From NCBI RefSeq assembly GCF_900114185.1, contig NZ_FOSE01000001.1:46485-110484 (forward strand): a stretch of DNA of 64,000 nt. The letters are read 5' to 3'. A model generated the notes under the pieces. It ran no database searches, was not told the DNA's origin, and saw only the letters and a program-made list of their open reading frames with translations. Position 1 is the first letter of the stretch. Each line of letters opens with the position of its first letter. Shown here piece by piece: positions 49,101 through 58,259 of the stretch. The stretch comes from Cellulomonas sp. KH9 (GTDB taxonomy: Bacteria > Actinomycetota > Actinomycetes > Actinomycetales > Cellulomonadaceae). Both the position numbers and the translations under genes were made by a program.

Positions 49101-52100
49101 AGGAGCGCACGGCGGCCCCCGCGCTGCCCGGCGGCCGGCGCACGACCCGCATCGCGACCACCTACGACGGCACCTACGGGCTGCCGACGCAGGTCGACGA
49201 CCAGGGCGACGTCGCCCGTGCCGACGACGACCGCTGCACGCGCATCGAGTACGTCCGCAACACCGCCGCGTACATCGTGGCGACGTCGCTGCGCACCGAG
49301 GTCGTGGCCGTGGGCTGCGGTGCGACGCCCGCGCGCCCCGCGGACGTCATCAGTGACTCGCGGGCGGCGTACGACGGCCAGGCCGTCGGGGTCGCCCCCA
49401 CGCGCGGTCTGCTGACGTCGTCGCAGAGCCTGTCGGGGTGGAACGGCTCGACGCCGACCTACCAGACGACCTCCACGGTCACGCACGACGTGCACGGCCG
49501 GGCGCTGACCTCGACGGACGCGCTCGGTCGCACCTCGACCACCGCGTACACCCCGGCCACCGGCGGTCCCGTCACGGGCGTGTCGCAGACGACGCCCGAC
49601 CCGGACGGCTCGGGGCCGAGGACCGCCTTGACGACGTCGACCGTCGTCCACCCCGCGTGGGGCACGCCCACCAAGCAGACCGACCCGAACGGCAAGGTCA
49701 CCACGGCGACGGTCGACGCGCTCGGTCGCACCACGGCCGTGTGGCTGCCGGAGCGCCCGTTGACGTCGACCGCGAACATGACGTTCGCGTACACGGTGTC
49801 CGCGACCGGTCCCAACACGGTGACCACCAGGTCCCTGACGGCCCGCGGCGGCTACCAGGCGACCGTCGAGCTGTACGACGGCATGCTGCGCCCGCGTCAG
49901 ACGCAGTCGGTGTCCGCCGCGCGCGGCACGACCGGCCGCATCATCACGGACACGGCGTACGACAGCCGCGGCCTCGTGGCGTACGAGAACGGCCCGTGGT
50001 TCACCACCGGGGCGCCGAGCTCGACGCTGGTGCGGTCCACGGTCGCCGTGCCCTCGCGCACCCGCTACCTGTACGACGGCGCGGGCCGCACCACGGCGGA
50101 GATCTTCGACGTCGGCGAGCAGGAGCGCTGGCGCACGACGACGACGTACGAGGGCGACCGCGTCAGCGTCGACCCGCCGGCGGGCACGGTGCCGGAGACG
50201 TCGATCACCGACGCGCGGGGGCAGCTCGTCGAGCTGCGCCAGTACACCGGGTCGGGTCCGGCCGGTGCGTACACCGCCGCGACGTTCGAGTACGACCGGG
50301 CCGGGCGACGCACGGCGGTCCAGGACGCCGCGGGCAACCGCTGGACGTACACGTACGACGTGCGCGGCCGGCAGATCGCCACGACCGACCCCGACAAGGG
50401 TGCGTCGAGCACGACGTACGACGTGGCGGACCAGGTCGTCTCGACCACCGACGCGCGCGGCGTGACGTCCGTGGTGGTCCGTGACCTGCTGGGACGTCCG
50501 GTCGAGCAGCGCCTCGGCTCGGCGACCGGCACGGTGCAGGCGTCGTGGGTGTACGACACGCTCGCGAAGGGCCAGCTGACGTCGTCGACGCGGCACGTCT
50601 CCGGCGCCGCATACACCACGGCCGTCACCGGCTACGACGACGCGTACCAGCCGCTCGGCCAGAAGGTCACGATCCCGTCGGTCGAGGGCGCCGTCGCCGG
50701 CACGTACACCACGTCGTACGAGTACGCGGTCGACGGCCAGGTCAAGGCCGTCACCCTGCCCGCCGCGGGCGGGCTGGAGGCCGAGCGGGTCGAGACGTTC
50801 TTCGACGACCTGTCCGTGCCGGAGTGGATGGGTGGCAGCGGCAACCACGGCACGTACGTGTCGGGGTCGCTGTACGACGTCTACGGCGAGCTGCTGCGCT
50901 ACAGCGTCGGCAACACGTTCGTCGACTTCGTCAACTACTCCTACGAGACGGGCACGCGGCGTCTGGCCAAGACGTGGACGCAGCGCGAGGGCGTCGACGG
51001 TTACGACCAGGACATCACCTACGCGTACGACGACGCGGGCAACCCGACGTCCGTCGTCGACCGGCCGACCGGCAAGCCCGCCGACGCCCAGTGCTACGGC
51101 TACGACGGTCTGCAGCGCCTGAACCGTGCGTGGACGCCCGCCAACGCGAGCTGCACCGCCGCACCGAGCATCGCCAGGCTGGGTGGCCCCGCGCCGTACT
51201 GGCACGAGTACGGGTTCGACACCGTCGGCAACCGCACCAGCGAGGTGCAGAACACCGCCGTCGGCACGACGACCTACGCGTACACGTACCCGGCACCCGG
51301 CCAGCCGCGCCCGCACGGCGTCACCAAGGTGACGGCGACGGGCCCGACGGGCACGACGACCAGCAGCTACGGCTACGACGCCGCCGGCAACACCACCACC
51401 CGCAACCGTGCGGGCAAGGCGTCGCAGACGCTGACGTGGGACGCCGACGGCCGCCTGTCGACGGTCACCGAGTCGGGCGTGAACTCCGCGGGCTCGTACG
51501 TCTACACGCCCGAGGGTGACCGGCTGATCCGGCGCCAGGACGGCGTGACCACCGTCTACCTGCCGGGTGGGCAGGAGCTCAACCTCACGGTGGCGACCGG
51601 TGCGGTCAAGGCGGTGCGCTACTACGCCTTCGGCGGCAACACCGTCGCCGTGCGCACCGGGCCGGACTACAAGGACGTCACGAGCCTGGTCAACGACCCG
51701 CACCAGACCGCGAGCCTGTCGATCGCGAACGAGACGCACGTCGTCACCGCCCGGCGCATGGACCCGTACGGCAACCCGCGCGGCGGGGCGGCGCCCACGT
51801 GGCCCGGTGACCACGGCTTCCTCGACAAGCCGACCGACACCACCGGGCTCACCCAGGTCGGGGCGCGGTACTACGACGCCGCGATCGGCAGGTTCATCTC
51901 CGTCGACCCGGTGATGGACATGGGCCAGCCGCAGCAGTGGGCGGCGTACACGTACGCCGAGAACAACCCGATGACCTTCTGGGACCCGACGGGCCTGCGG
52001 TCGTGGGGCTCGATCTGGAAGGGCGTCAAGAAGGGCTTCGGCAAGGTCGGCGGGTTCGTCAAGCGGTACCAGGGCGAGATCGTCGGCTTCGCCGTCGGCT

Positions 52101-53275
52101 CGATCGTCACTGCCGGCTGCCTCGCGGCGACCGGTGGCGCCGGCAGCATCGGCTGCATGGCGCTCGGCGGCGCCGCCGGGTCCGCCGCCACGAACCTGTG
52201 GAAGGCGAAGGTCCAGAAGACCCAGAAGTTCTCGTGGCGGTCGCTCGCGCGAGACACCGCGATCGGCGGTCTCACCGCGGCCGCGGGCGGGGTGGCCGGG
52301 CGTCTGGTGATGAAGATCCCGGGCGTGCAGAGGGCGGCGACGGCTGCGGGCAACGCTCTCAGGGGAGCCACCAGGCGACCTACCACGGCGGTGACCAACC
52401 GCGCGTCGAACGTGACGCAGTCCGGGTCGAAACCGAACGCGGTACCGCCGGCGGCGAAGCCGAACACGAACGCCGCGTCGAAAGCCGAGCCGCAAGCAGG
52501 CAAGGCTGATGCGCCGAGCTGTGCGCCCAACAGCTTCACGGCCGGAACCCTCGTCCTGATGGCCGACGGTGGCAAGAAGCCGATCAAGGACGTCAAGCTG
52601 GATGACCTGGTCATCGCCACCGACCCTGCCACCGGCGTGACCGGCAACCGTCCGGTCACGCGCCTGATCCGGAACTCGGGCGACCATCGGATGGTCGAGC
52701 TCACCCTCGCCAACGGCGTGACGCTCCACGCGACGGACCGCCACCCGTTCTGGGATGCCACGAGGCGGAGGTTCGCTGACGCGGTCGACCTCAAGGCAGG
52801 GCAAACGGTCCTCTCGGCCGGCGCCGCCGTTGCGATCGTCTCCGCGATCTCCTACACCGCCGACCTCACCGCCTACAACCTCACGGTCGACGAGCTCCAC
52901 ACGTACTACGTCGGAGAGTCGCCGGTCCTTGTGCACAACTGTGGTGAGAGCGCCGCGTCCCGAATGGAGAATGTTCGAGCCGATGGGCGTGCTGGCGAGG
53001 AAGCCGCAGGCATCGTCAAGAACACGGAGCGAATCCCGTCGGCGTCAGGAACGGCGGCGTATCGGATCCCTGACTCGTTGAGCGAGATCGCGATCGGCGA
53101 GGTGAAGAACGTGTCACGACTGAGCTATACGCGCCAGCTTCGAGACTTTGCTGCCTATGCGGGGGAGAAAGGCCTCCGCTTCGACCTCACGGTTCGGGCG
53201 GGAACGAGGCTGAGTGGGCCGCTGCAGGAGGCGGTCGATAACGGCACGATCAATCTGATCCGAGGGCTACCGTGA
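46193..53275 (+). CDS. RHS-repeat polymorphic toxin with Hint and REase-fold tip
   Basis: A 2,360-residue secreted polymorphic toxin. After a signal peptide (ends near ARAAD) comes a Ser/Thr/Pro-rich region, an SpvB/RHS entry (YPLRVPPAVGG), then many YD repeats (RYLYDGAGRTTAEIFD) that build an RHS shell. The RHS-associated core is RYYDAAIGRFISVDPV (about 1888-1930). A Gly/Ala-rich hydrophobic segment follows, then a Hint autoprotease domain from C2110 (CAPNSFTAGTLVLM) to VLVHNC2250, with HATDRHPFWD inside. The last 110 residues carry EIAIGEVKN (E2298, E2303, K2305) and SYTRQLRDFAAYAG, matching restriction-endonuclease-fold Tox-REase-7. GTG 46193 was chosen for the G-rich RBS and the signal peptide. 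Expected to deliver a nuclease into competitors. Confidence 0.9.
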   Translation: MAGVRLRRASMQVMARRATVAGVAAALVVTLGLVAPTPEARAADTRPSVEELRERAERLAPERDDATEALKTRNVPAALKPVLGSMLLSRAKAPQFPEAWSGVEAVAPEGAGAAERSGDSAGSPVVRLGRQGVDGGAAAPAQIPVEVLSRGDATAAGVDGLLLRLGAAPAGADAEVTGASVTDAGTSVTTDGVVRAAFVSVNQPTPDAEASPAPDATGTGPTTTPGPSTPAAPAPETSEAPTAAPVPEQTATPEATPDAVPPPGADPDGTDAPLEVEVDYTAFAQAYGGAWSARLQLVTLPDCALTTPESAECRQQTPLESRNDTTARTVTAVVPTSAGVMALSAAAGGSAGSFGATPLAPSSSWQVSGQTGTFSWSYPLRVPPAVGGPEPALSLSYSSSAVDGKVASTNNQASWIGEGWDMATGFVERKYVSCAQDRAGAANNANRVTGDLCWQSDNATLALAGHSSELVKDAATGAWRLKEDDGTRVERLTGGFNDDNDKEYWKVTTTDGTQYFFGRGQRSASDTTATNSAWSVPVYGNHPGEPCYAATFGASVCHQTWRWNLEYIVDTSGNSLTTTYAKETNNYARNLGEGVSSYVRGGYPTSIEYGQRAGTEASTPAPQRVDFTVAERCLPTSGVTCAESGLTASTASSWPDVPADLICASTTSCPSVTSPSFFTRKRLTGVTTKVRSGSTYQSVDVWTLMHAFPDPGDSTDKALWLDRIGHQGVVGTAITLPDVRFYGTQMANRVDTLGDAGPPMNRYRINAIDSETGSRVSVNYTPRDCTTASLPASPDSNTRRCFPVRWQPVGTGGPIVEYFHKYLVASVVENPNDDGSLSVQTAYTYHGDAAWRFDDNPLVPVAERTWNEFRGYATVDVVTGASTAQRSMSRTRYFRGMHGDKLAAGGTRSVLVDGIPDDDRLNGFVREEVTYDGVGGAEITGTLNTPWVSAPTATGADGLKATFIGVGAVEERTAAPALPGGRRTTRIATTYDGTYGLPTQVDDQGDVARADDDRCTRIEYVRNTAAYIVATSLRTEVVAVGCGATPARPADVISDSRAAYDGQAVGVAPTRGLLTSSQSLSGWNGSTPTYQTTSTVTHDVHGRALTSTDALGRTSTTAYTPATGGPVTGVSQTTPDPDGSGPRTALTTSTVVHPAWGTPTKQTDPNGKVTTATVDALGRTTAVWLPERPLTSTANMTFAYTVSATGPNTVTTRSLTARGGYQATVELYDGMLRPRQTQSVSAARGTTGRIITDTAYDSRGLVAYENGPWFTTGAPSSTLVRSTVAVPSRTRYLYDGAGRTTAEIFDVGEQERWRTTTTYEGDRVSVDPPAGTVPETSITDARGQLVELRQYTGSGPAGAYTAATFEYDRAGRRTAVQDAAGNRWTYTYDVRGRQIATTDPDKGASSTTYDVADQVVSTTDARGVTSVVVRDLLGRPVEQRLGSATGTVQASWVYDTLAKGQLTSSTRHVSGAAYTTAVTGYDDAYQPLGQKVTIPSVEGAVAGTYTTSYEYAVDGQVKAVTLPAAGGLEAERVETFFDDLSVPEWMGGSGNHGTYVSGSLYDVYGELLRYSVGNTFVDFVNYSYETGTRRLAKTWTQREGVDGYDQDITYAYDDAGNPTSVVDRPTGKPADAQCYGYDGLQRLNRAWTPANASCTAAPSIARLGGPAPYWHEYGFDTVGNRTSEVQNTAVGTTTYAYTYPAPGQPRPHGVTKVTATGPTGTTTSSYGYDAAGNTTTRNRAGKASQTLTWDADGRLSTVTESGVNSAGSYVYTPEGDRLIRRQDGVTTVYLPGGQELNLTVATGAVKAVRYYAFGGNTVAVRTGPDYKDVTSLVNDPHQTASLSIANETHVVTARRMDPYGNPRGGAAPTWPGDHGFLDKPTDTTGLTQVGARYYDAAIGRFISVDPVMDMGQPQQWAAYTYAENNPMTFWDPTGLRSWGSIWKGVKKGFGKVGGFVKRYQGEIVGFAVGSIVTAGCLAATGGAGSIGCMALGGAAGSAATNLWKAKVQKTQKFSWRSLARDTAIGGLTAAAGGVAGRLVMKIPGVQRAATAAGNALRGATRRPTTAVTNRASNVTQSGSKPNAVPPAAKPNTNAASKAEPQAGKADAPSCAPNSFTAGTLVLMADGGKKPIKDVKLDDLVIATDPATGVTGNRPVTRLIRNSGDHRMVELTLANGVTLHATDRHPFWDATRRRFADAVDLKAGQTVLSAGAAVAIVSAISYTADLTAYNLTVDELHTYYVGESPVLVHNCGESAASRMENVRADGRAGEEAAGIVKNTERIPSASGTAAYRIPDSLSEIAIGEVKNVSRLSYTRQLRDFAAYAGEKGLRFDLTVRAGTRLSGPLQEAVDNGTINLIRGLP

Positions 53276-53305
53276 CTTGTCCTGGCCGGTGATAGTGTGC
53301 GCCAG

Positions 53306-53872
53306 ATGGATGCACTTTTGGAGAAGGTCCGGGATGCGGGGTACGACGTCCAGTCGTTGGCAGAGCTGCGGCGTTCTGGTGTCAAGTACACGAAGGCTGT
53401 TCCGATTCTTGTCGAATCGCTCAGTGCGGCTCTGGAAGACGGGAAGCGGACCGAGGAGATCGTACGGGCCCTCACTGTCCCGTGGGCGCGTCCGGCCGCG
53501 ACGGAGCCCCTCATCAGACTTTTTCGAGACGTAGATGATCCGCGCGAACTGGGCTTGCGATGGACTATAGGAAACGCGCTGGAAGTCGTGTGGGACGACC
53601 GCTACTTCGATCAGTTGGCAGACATCGTCAAGGATGATTCGTACGGGCGGAGCCGCGAGATGGTCGTCCTTGGAATGGCGCGGTCCAAGCGTCCCGAGGC
53701 TCCCGACATCCTCATTGAACTCCTTGACGACGCCGACGTTAACGGCCATGCTGTGAAGGCGCTCACAAAATTCAAGGTGCCGCGTGCCAGGTCGGGCTTG
53801 GAGCGCATGTCGTCGGACTCACGGAGTTGGGTGCGGAAGGCCGCCGAAAGAGCGCTCAGAAATCTCGAATGA
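53306..53872 (+). CDS. HEAT-repeat protein, probable immunity to the RHS toxin
   Basis: A 188-residue helical protein with HEAT-like repeats (KAVPILVESLSAALED; AATEPLIRLFRDVDDPR; QLADIVKDDSYGRSREMVVL; APDILIELLDDADVNGHAVK). It follows the toxin stop by 30 bp in the same direction, the normal place for an immunity gene. Its DNA is clearly poorer in GC than the flanks, with codons such as GTT, ATT and AGA that are rare here, indicating transfer together with the toxin tip. ATG 53306 is the likely start; GTG 53297 is possible. There is no signal peptide, so it would act in the cytosol. Immunity function is inferred. Confidence 0.7.
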   Translation: MDALLEKVRDAGYDVQSLAELRRSGVKYTKAVPILVESLSAALEDGKRTEEIVRALTVPWARPAATEPLIRLFRDVDDPRELGLRWTIGNALEVVWDDRYFDQLADIVKDDSYGRSREMVVLGMARSKRPEAPDILIELLDDADVNGHAVKALTKFKVPRARSGLERMSSDSRSWVRKAAERALRNLE

Positions 53873-54023
53873 TGGCTGCACGGGCGATGTCACGCCCGCA
53901 GGCGTCGCGGAGCCCAGCGCAGGTGAGATATGTCTCGAAGAGCGTCTCGCGGCGAGCGTGAGATGTGTTTTCTATGAAGAGCTTGATCGAGCGGTCTGGC
54001 ATACACCAAAGGATGTGACCGGC

Positions 54024-57000
54024 GTGACGCAGAGTGATCGATCGAGGACGGGCTTGTGGGTCGCTCCCCTCGGTGTTGTCCTGGTTCTGTCGTGTGGCAT
54101 CCCCGCCAGTGCCGCAGCCGAGATGACCGAACCGGGGATGGCGCCGTCATCGCCGACTCTGTTGCCGGTCGACTGCGTCGAGCGTGCCCCGGACGCCGCG
54201 GCGGCGGCGGTGGCCGCAGTGGCGTGCGACCGTGAGGTCGAGGTCCTGGACGCGCGGAGCGAGTGGGCGACCACCTTCGCGTTGCCGGACGGGTCGATGC
54301 GGGTGGACACGTCGATCGCGGCGGTGCGCACGGACGTGTCGGGGGAGTGGGCTCCGGTCGATCCGTCCGTCGTCGAGGGTGACGGGGGTCTGGTGGTCGC
54401 CTCGGCGGTGACCCCGATGACGTTCTCCGACGGGTCGGACGGTGCGCCGTTGGCGCGGATCGAGCGCGACGGGCACGAGGTGGTGTTCGACGCGCCGTTC
54501 GACCTGCCGGTCCCGGGCGTGGAGGGGTCGCAGGTGACCTACGCGCAGGTGCTTCCGGGTGTGGACCTGGTGGTCACGGTCAACGAGGACGCGACCGGGT
54601 TCTCCGAGGTCCTGCGCGTGGAGTCCCCGGAGGCAGCCGCGCACCCCGCGCTGGCGGAGCTGACGTTCGACGTCGAGACGTCCGAGGGGATCGAGCTGGA
54701 GGCGGCCGACGGCGGCTTCGTCGCGGCCGACGACTCCGGGGAGCCCGTCTTCACCAGCCCGGTGCCGACGATGTGGGACGCCGGTCCTGCCTCGTCGGCC
54801 ACCTCGCCGTGGCTGCAAGGGCCCGACCTGGTCGGGGGTGTGGCGCCTGACAGCGTGGATCCTGCGGTGGCGCCGGCGGACGGGGCGGACGTCGTGGCGA
54901 TGCAGGCGGAGGTCGGCGAGGACGCCGTCGTGGTCACCCCCGACGCAGACCTGCTCACGGATCCCACGACCCGGTGGCCGGTCTTCATCGACCCGGGCGT
55001 CTCGGGGTCGTTGAACCAGCGGATGGGGCTGCGCACGTCGTTCGGCAACCGGTACAACTTCACCGGAGACGAGGGTGTCGGGGTGTGCGACGTACGGGTC
55101 ATCGCCGACTGCGACGCGACGTACAGGGCGCGCATCCTGTGGCAGTTCGCCGGTCTGCAGGGCGTGGGCAACCTCGAGCCGTCCGACGTCCAGAGCGCTG
55201 TGTTCGCCGTCACGGGGACCCACTCGTACTCCTGCACCCCGATGCCCGTGACGTTGCACGCGGTCGCGGACTTCGACGCGGGCACGGTCTACCCCGGTGG
55301 CGGGTACTGGAAGGCGCTGCAGACGCAGACCATCACGCACCGGTCCGGCTGCGGTGCGGGCAAGGAGCCGCGTCGTATCGAGTTCGACGCGACCCAGCAG
55401 GCCCGTGACGTGGCCGCCGCGAACACCGGTGTCGCGTCGTTCGGCATGGCCGCCGACGAGGGGGCGATGGCCTCGTGGAAGCGCTACGCCTGGGACGCGT
55501 CGTTCTCCGTCACGTACAACCGCCCCCCGGCGCGGCCGTCGAACGTGCGCGTCACGGCTCCCGACGCCGGCTGCGTCGTCGGCGGGAGCCGTCCCGCGAT
55601 CCGCTCGACGACGCCCACTCTGCGCGCTGTGATCAGCGACCCCGACGGGGGGAACGCCGCAGCGGACTTCGCGGTCGTCAGCGCGGTGAACACCAACGTC
55701 GTCGTCTGGGACCCGGGCGCGCTGCCCGCGCAGGGATCCGGGGCTGAGCACGCGCTCCAGATACCGTCCGGCAAGCTGCAGGACGGCGGCCAGTATCGGT
55801 GGCTCGTGCTGGGTGTCGACCCCTCGGGTGCCGCGAGCGCCACCGTCGCGTGCGAGTTCACGGTCGACCTCACCCCGCCGCCGGGGCCGCAGGTCGCGGC
55901 GATCGCCGGCCAGGCGGCGGTCTACGCGGAGGACGCGTGGGCGGGCGGCATCGGCCAGCCGGGCCTCTTCCGGTTCTCGACGCCGGGCTCCGCGGACGTG
56001 ACGTCCTACCGGTACTCCTTCAACTCGAGCGCGCTGGACAGGTCCGCGCCCGCCGACGCCGCGGTCGCGACGTTCACCCCTTCCACCGTCGGGAGCCAGA
56101 CCCTGCGCGTGAAGGCGGTCGACCGCGCCGGCAACACGGGCCCCGAGCGCCTGTACCGGTTCACCGTGCAGTTCGCGCCCGCCGGTGACATGTGGCGGCT
56201 CGACGAGACGAGCGGCACGACGGCCGCAGACGCCGCACCGGGCGCTCCGCGACCGCTGACGCTGTCGAACGTGCAGCTGGGCGTCGACGGTCCCGGCATC
56301 GTCACGGGCAAGCTCGCCGGTGACCGCGCAGCGCTGTTCGGCGCGGACACCGCCCGCGCGGCGACCGCGGGGCCCGTGCTGCAGAGCGACGGCGCCTACA
56401 CCGTCGTGGCGCACGTCCGGCTCGACGACACCTCGGCGTCCCGGACCGCCGTCAGCCAGGACGGCACGGTCGTGAGCGGGTTCGAGCTGGGGCACCGCGT
56501 CGACGCGGACTGCCCGACCACCTCGGGCAGCTGCTGGGCGTTCACCGTGCCGGACGCCGACGCCGCCGGAGGGGACCAGGTCGTCGTCCGGTCGTCACAG
56601 GAGGTCGAGAAGGGGGAGTGGGTGCAGCTCATCGGGTCGCGCAGCGCGACCGGGGCGCTCGCCCTGCACGTCTGCTCGATCAGCGCGAACCCGTTGGCCA
56701 GTACGGCACCGGTCACGGCCGACGGACAGACGGCGACCAGCTGGAGCAGCGGCGGGGCGTTCCGCGTCGGGGGCGGGCTGGCCGCAGGCTCGGTGACTCG
56801 TCCCTGGCGTGGTGCCGTCGGTCGAGTCCTGACCTACACGGACGTGCTGTCGACACTCAAGGTCCGCACGGCGTGCGGCAACCCGTACACCGAGCCCACG
56901 TCGTTCGACCCGGCGCCGCCGCGCCCCGCCGCGAGGAACGCCGCCGGTATCGACCTCGACGGCAGCGGCACCGCCGACGCGTTCTGGATCGACCCGTCGG

Positions 57001-57779
57001 CCTACTGGCGCACCTCGTTCGGCGGCGCGGCCCCGTGGGCCACGATCGGCAACGCGGGCGTCACCGACATGAGCTGGTTCCACTTCGCCGACATGGACGG
57101 CGACGGCAAGGACGACGTCGTGCTCACGCACCCGGACGGGCGCTTCCTCGTCTCCCACAGCGGTGTCACGGGCTGGGAGCGGTACGGCGGCGACTCATCC
57201 CCGAGGGGCAACGTCAAGATCGGCGACCTCGACGGTGACGGCAAGGGCGACATCTTCTGGTCGAACAGCGCCGACGGGAACTGGCGGGTGTCGTACGAGG
57301 GCCGCCGGGCCTGGAAGGTCGTCAACAACGCGGGCGCCTTCGGCACCGAGAGCTTCCAGCTGGCGGACATGAACGGCGACGGCGCGGACGACGTCTTCCT
57401 CGTCCACGACGGCCGGTACCTCGTGTCGCACAACGGCACGAGCGCCTGGCAGGTCTACGGCACGGGCGGCAGCGCCTCGGGCCCGGGTGTGAAGCTCGGC
57501 GACCTCGACGGTGACGGCAAGGCCGACATCTTCTGGGCCTCGGGCGACGGCACGTGGCGGATGTCGTCCGGCGGCAGGGCCGGGTGGAAGGTCCTGCGGA
57601 CCGGCGTGACCGGTGTGACGACGCAGCAGCTGCAGCTCGCCGACTTCGACGGGGACGGCAAGGACGACGTCTTCCACGCGCGGAGCGACGGGCGGTGGCT
57701 GGTCTCGTACGGCGGGACCAGCGCGTGGGTCACCCTGGCGACGAGGAGCGAGGCCGGTTCGCAGGTGCGGGTGCGCTGA
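54024..57779 (+). CDS. Large secreted DNRLRE/LamG/FG-GAP repeat protein
   Basis: A 1,251-residue secreted protein. Signal peptide (ends near ASAAA), then a domain of the DNRLRE type found with actinobacterial RHS genes (TTRWPVFIDPGVSGSLNQRM to RILWQFAGLQG). Ig-like modules (PPARPSNVRVTAPDAG; RYRFTVQF region) and a LamG-like jellyroll (DMWRLDETSGTTAADAAPGA, about 725-970) follow. The C-terminus has at least four FG-GAP/VCBS repeats with calcium loops of the form DLDGDGKGDIFW and DMNGDGADDVFL. It has no toxin or anchor. GTG 54024 follows AAAGGA; the low-GC stretch before it holds its promoter. Probably a surface/exported partner of the RHS protein. Confidence 0.85.
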   Translation: MTQSDRSRTGLWVAPLGVVLVLSCGIPASAAAEMTEPGMAPSSPTLLPVDCVERAPDAAAAAVAAVACDREVEVLDARSEWATTFALPDGSMRVDTSIAAVRTDVSGEWAPVDPSVVEGDGGLVVASAVTPMTFSDGSDGAPLARIERDGHEVVFDAPFDLPVPGVEGSQVTYAQVLPGVDLVVTVNEDATGFSEVLRVESPEAAAHPALAELTFDVETSEGIELEAADGGFVAADDSGEPVFTSPVPTMWDAGPASSATSPWLQGPDLVGGVAPDSVDPAVAPADGADVVAMQAEVGEDAVVVTPDADLLTDPTTRWPVFIDPGVSGSLNQRMGLRTSFGNRYNFTGDEGVGVCDVRVIADCDATYRARILWQFAGLQGVGNLEPSDVQSAVFAVTGTHSYSCTPMPVTLHAVADFDAGTVYPGGGYWKALQTQTITHRSGCGAGKEPRRIEFDATQQARDVAAANTGVASFGMAADEGAMASWKRYAWDASFSVTYNRPPARPSNVRVTAPDAGCVVGGSRPAIRSTTPTLRAVISDPDGGNAAADFAVVSAVNTNVVVWDPGALPAQGSGAEHALQIPSGKLQDGGQYRWLVLGVDPSGAASATVACEFTVDLTPPPGPQVAAIAGQAAVYAEDAWAGGIGQPGLFRFSTPGSADVTSYRYSFNSSALDRSAPADAAVATFTPSTVGSQTLRVKAVDRAGNTGPERLYRFTVQFAPAGDMWRLDETSGTTAADAAPGAPRPLTLSNVQLGVDGPGIVTGKLAGDRAALFGADTARAATAGPVLQSDGAYTVVAHVRLDDTSASRTAVSQDGTVVSGFELGHRVDADCPTTSGSCWAFTVPDADAAGGDQVVVRSSQEVEKGEWVQLIGSRSATGALALHVCSISANPLASTAPVTADGQTATSWSSGGAFRVGGGLAAGSVTRPWRGAVGRVLTYTDVLSTLKVRTACGNPYTEPTSFDPAPPRPAARNAAGIDLDGSGTADAFWIDPSAYWRTSFGGAAPWATIGNAGVTDMSWFHFADMDGDGKDDVVLTHPDGRFLVSHSGVTGWERYGGDSSPRGNVKIGDLDGDGKGDIFWSNSADGNWRVSYEGRRAWKVVNNAGAFGTESFQLADMNGDGADDVFLVHDGRYLVSHNGTSAWQVYGTGGSASGPGVKLGDLDGDGKADIFWASGDGTWRMSSGGRAGWKVLRTGVTGVTTQQLQLADFDGDGKDDVFHARSDGRWLVSYGGTSAWVTLATRSEAGSQVRVR

Positions 57780-57789
57780 CGTCGCCGTC

Positions 57790-57826
57790 GGGCGGGGCCG
57801 GGACGACGGACGCCCGGACCCCGCCC
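57790..57826 (+). terminator. Hairpin after the LamG/FG-GAP gene
   Basis: GGGCGGGGCCGGG (57790-57802) pairs with CCCGGACCCCGCCC (57813-57826) with one bulged base. It starts 10 bp after the stop codon. Confidence 0.65.
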
Positions 57827-57859
57827 ACCGGCGTCCGTGCACCCGGACGAGGGTCGGCG

Positions 57860-58126
57860 TCAGCCGCGCCCGATGTCCACCGGCTCGACCCACCGGGGAG
57901 TCCCGCAGCGGCGCACGGCGTAGCGGTCCACGACGTGCTCCAGCAGGGCCGCGCGCAGCCGGACACCCGCGGTCGTGACCCGGGTCGCGACGTCCACGGG
58001 GACGTCGCGGTACTCGTAGTCGGCCCAGCTGCTCCCCGAGACGGACGTGAGGCGGACCGTCAGCGTGCCGGACGCGGCGTCGTGGCGGGCGGTGCGGGGT
58101 CGCAGGGCGGCGGACGTGCGGAACAT
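57860..58126 (-). CDS. Small KTSC-like protein
   Basis: An 88-residue protein whose middle (DAASGTLTVRLTSVSGSSWA, then YEYRDVPVDVATRV) has the strand-strand-helix pattern of the KTSC domain (YD..TGTL.V.F..G..Y.Y..VP..V). The usual C-terminal Lys-Thr-Ser-Cys part is not obvious, so membership is uncertain. The ATG has GGTGGGGGG immediately before it. It converges on the LamG/FG-GAP gene. Confidence 0.55.
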   Translation of the reverse strand: MFRTSAALRPRTARHDAASGTLTVRLTSVSGSSWADYEYRDVPVDVATRVTTAGVRLRAALLEHVVDRYAVRRCGTPRWVEPVDIGRG

Positions 58127-58259
58127 CCCCCCACCGTGGGCCGTCCGACGTGGCGGTCGGTGGTCAGAAGGTCCCAGCCCGGGTCCGGAACGTGTGAGCC
58201 GTGGCGCGCCGAGTGCGGCACCTCGTCACACCTCCCGGTCCGACGGGCGGCCCGCGGGA

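Noticed and set aside
46574..52936. Minus-strand open frame of over 2,000 codons antisense to the RHS gene
   Set aside because: The product is dominated by Arg, Gly, Ala and Val with no domain or signal; the plus strand has clear RHS and Hint motifs. The length is an effect of GC bias.
52520..52942. Splicing intein within the RHS protein
   Set aside because: The Hint block is followed only by the 110-residue toxin tip and ends VLVHNC, the usual pattern of pretoxin Hint autoproteases. There is no interrupted host domain to rejoin.
54147..56495. Long minus-strand frame antisense to the LamG/FG-GAP gene
   Set aside because: It has no recognisable motif, and the sense strand encodes signal peptide, DNRLRE, LamG and calcium-loop repeats.
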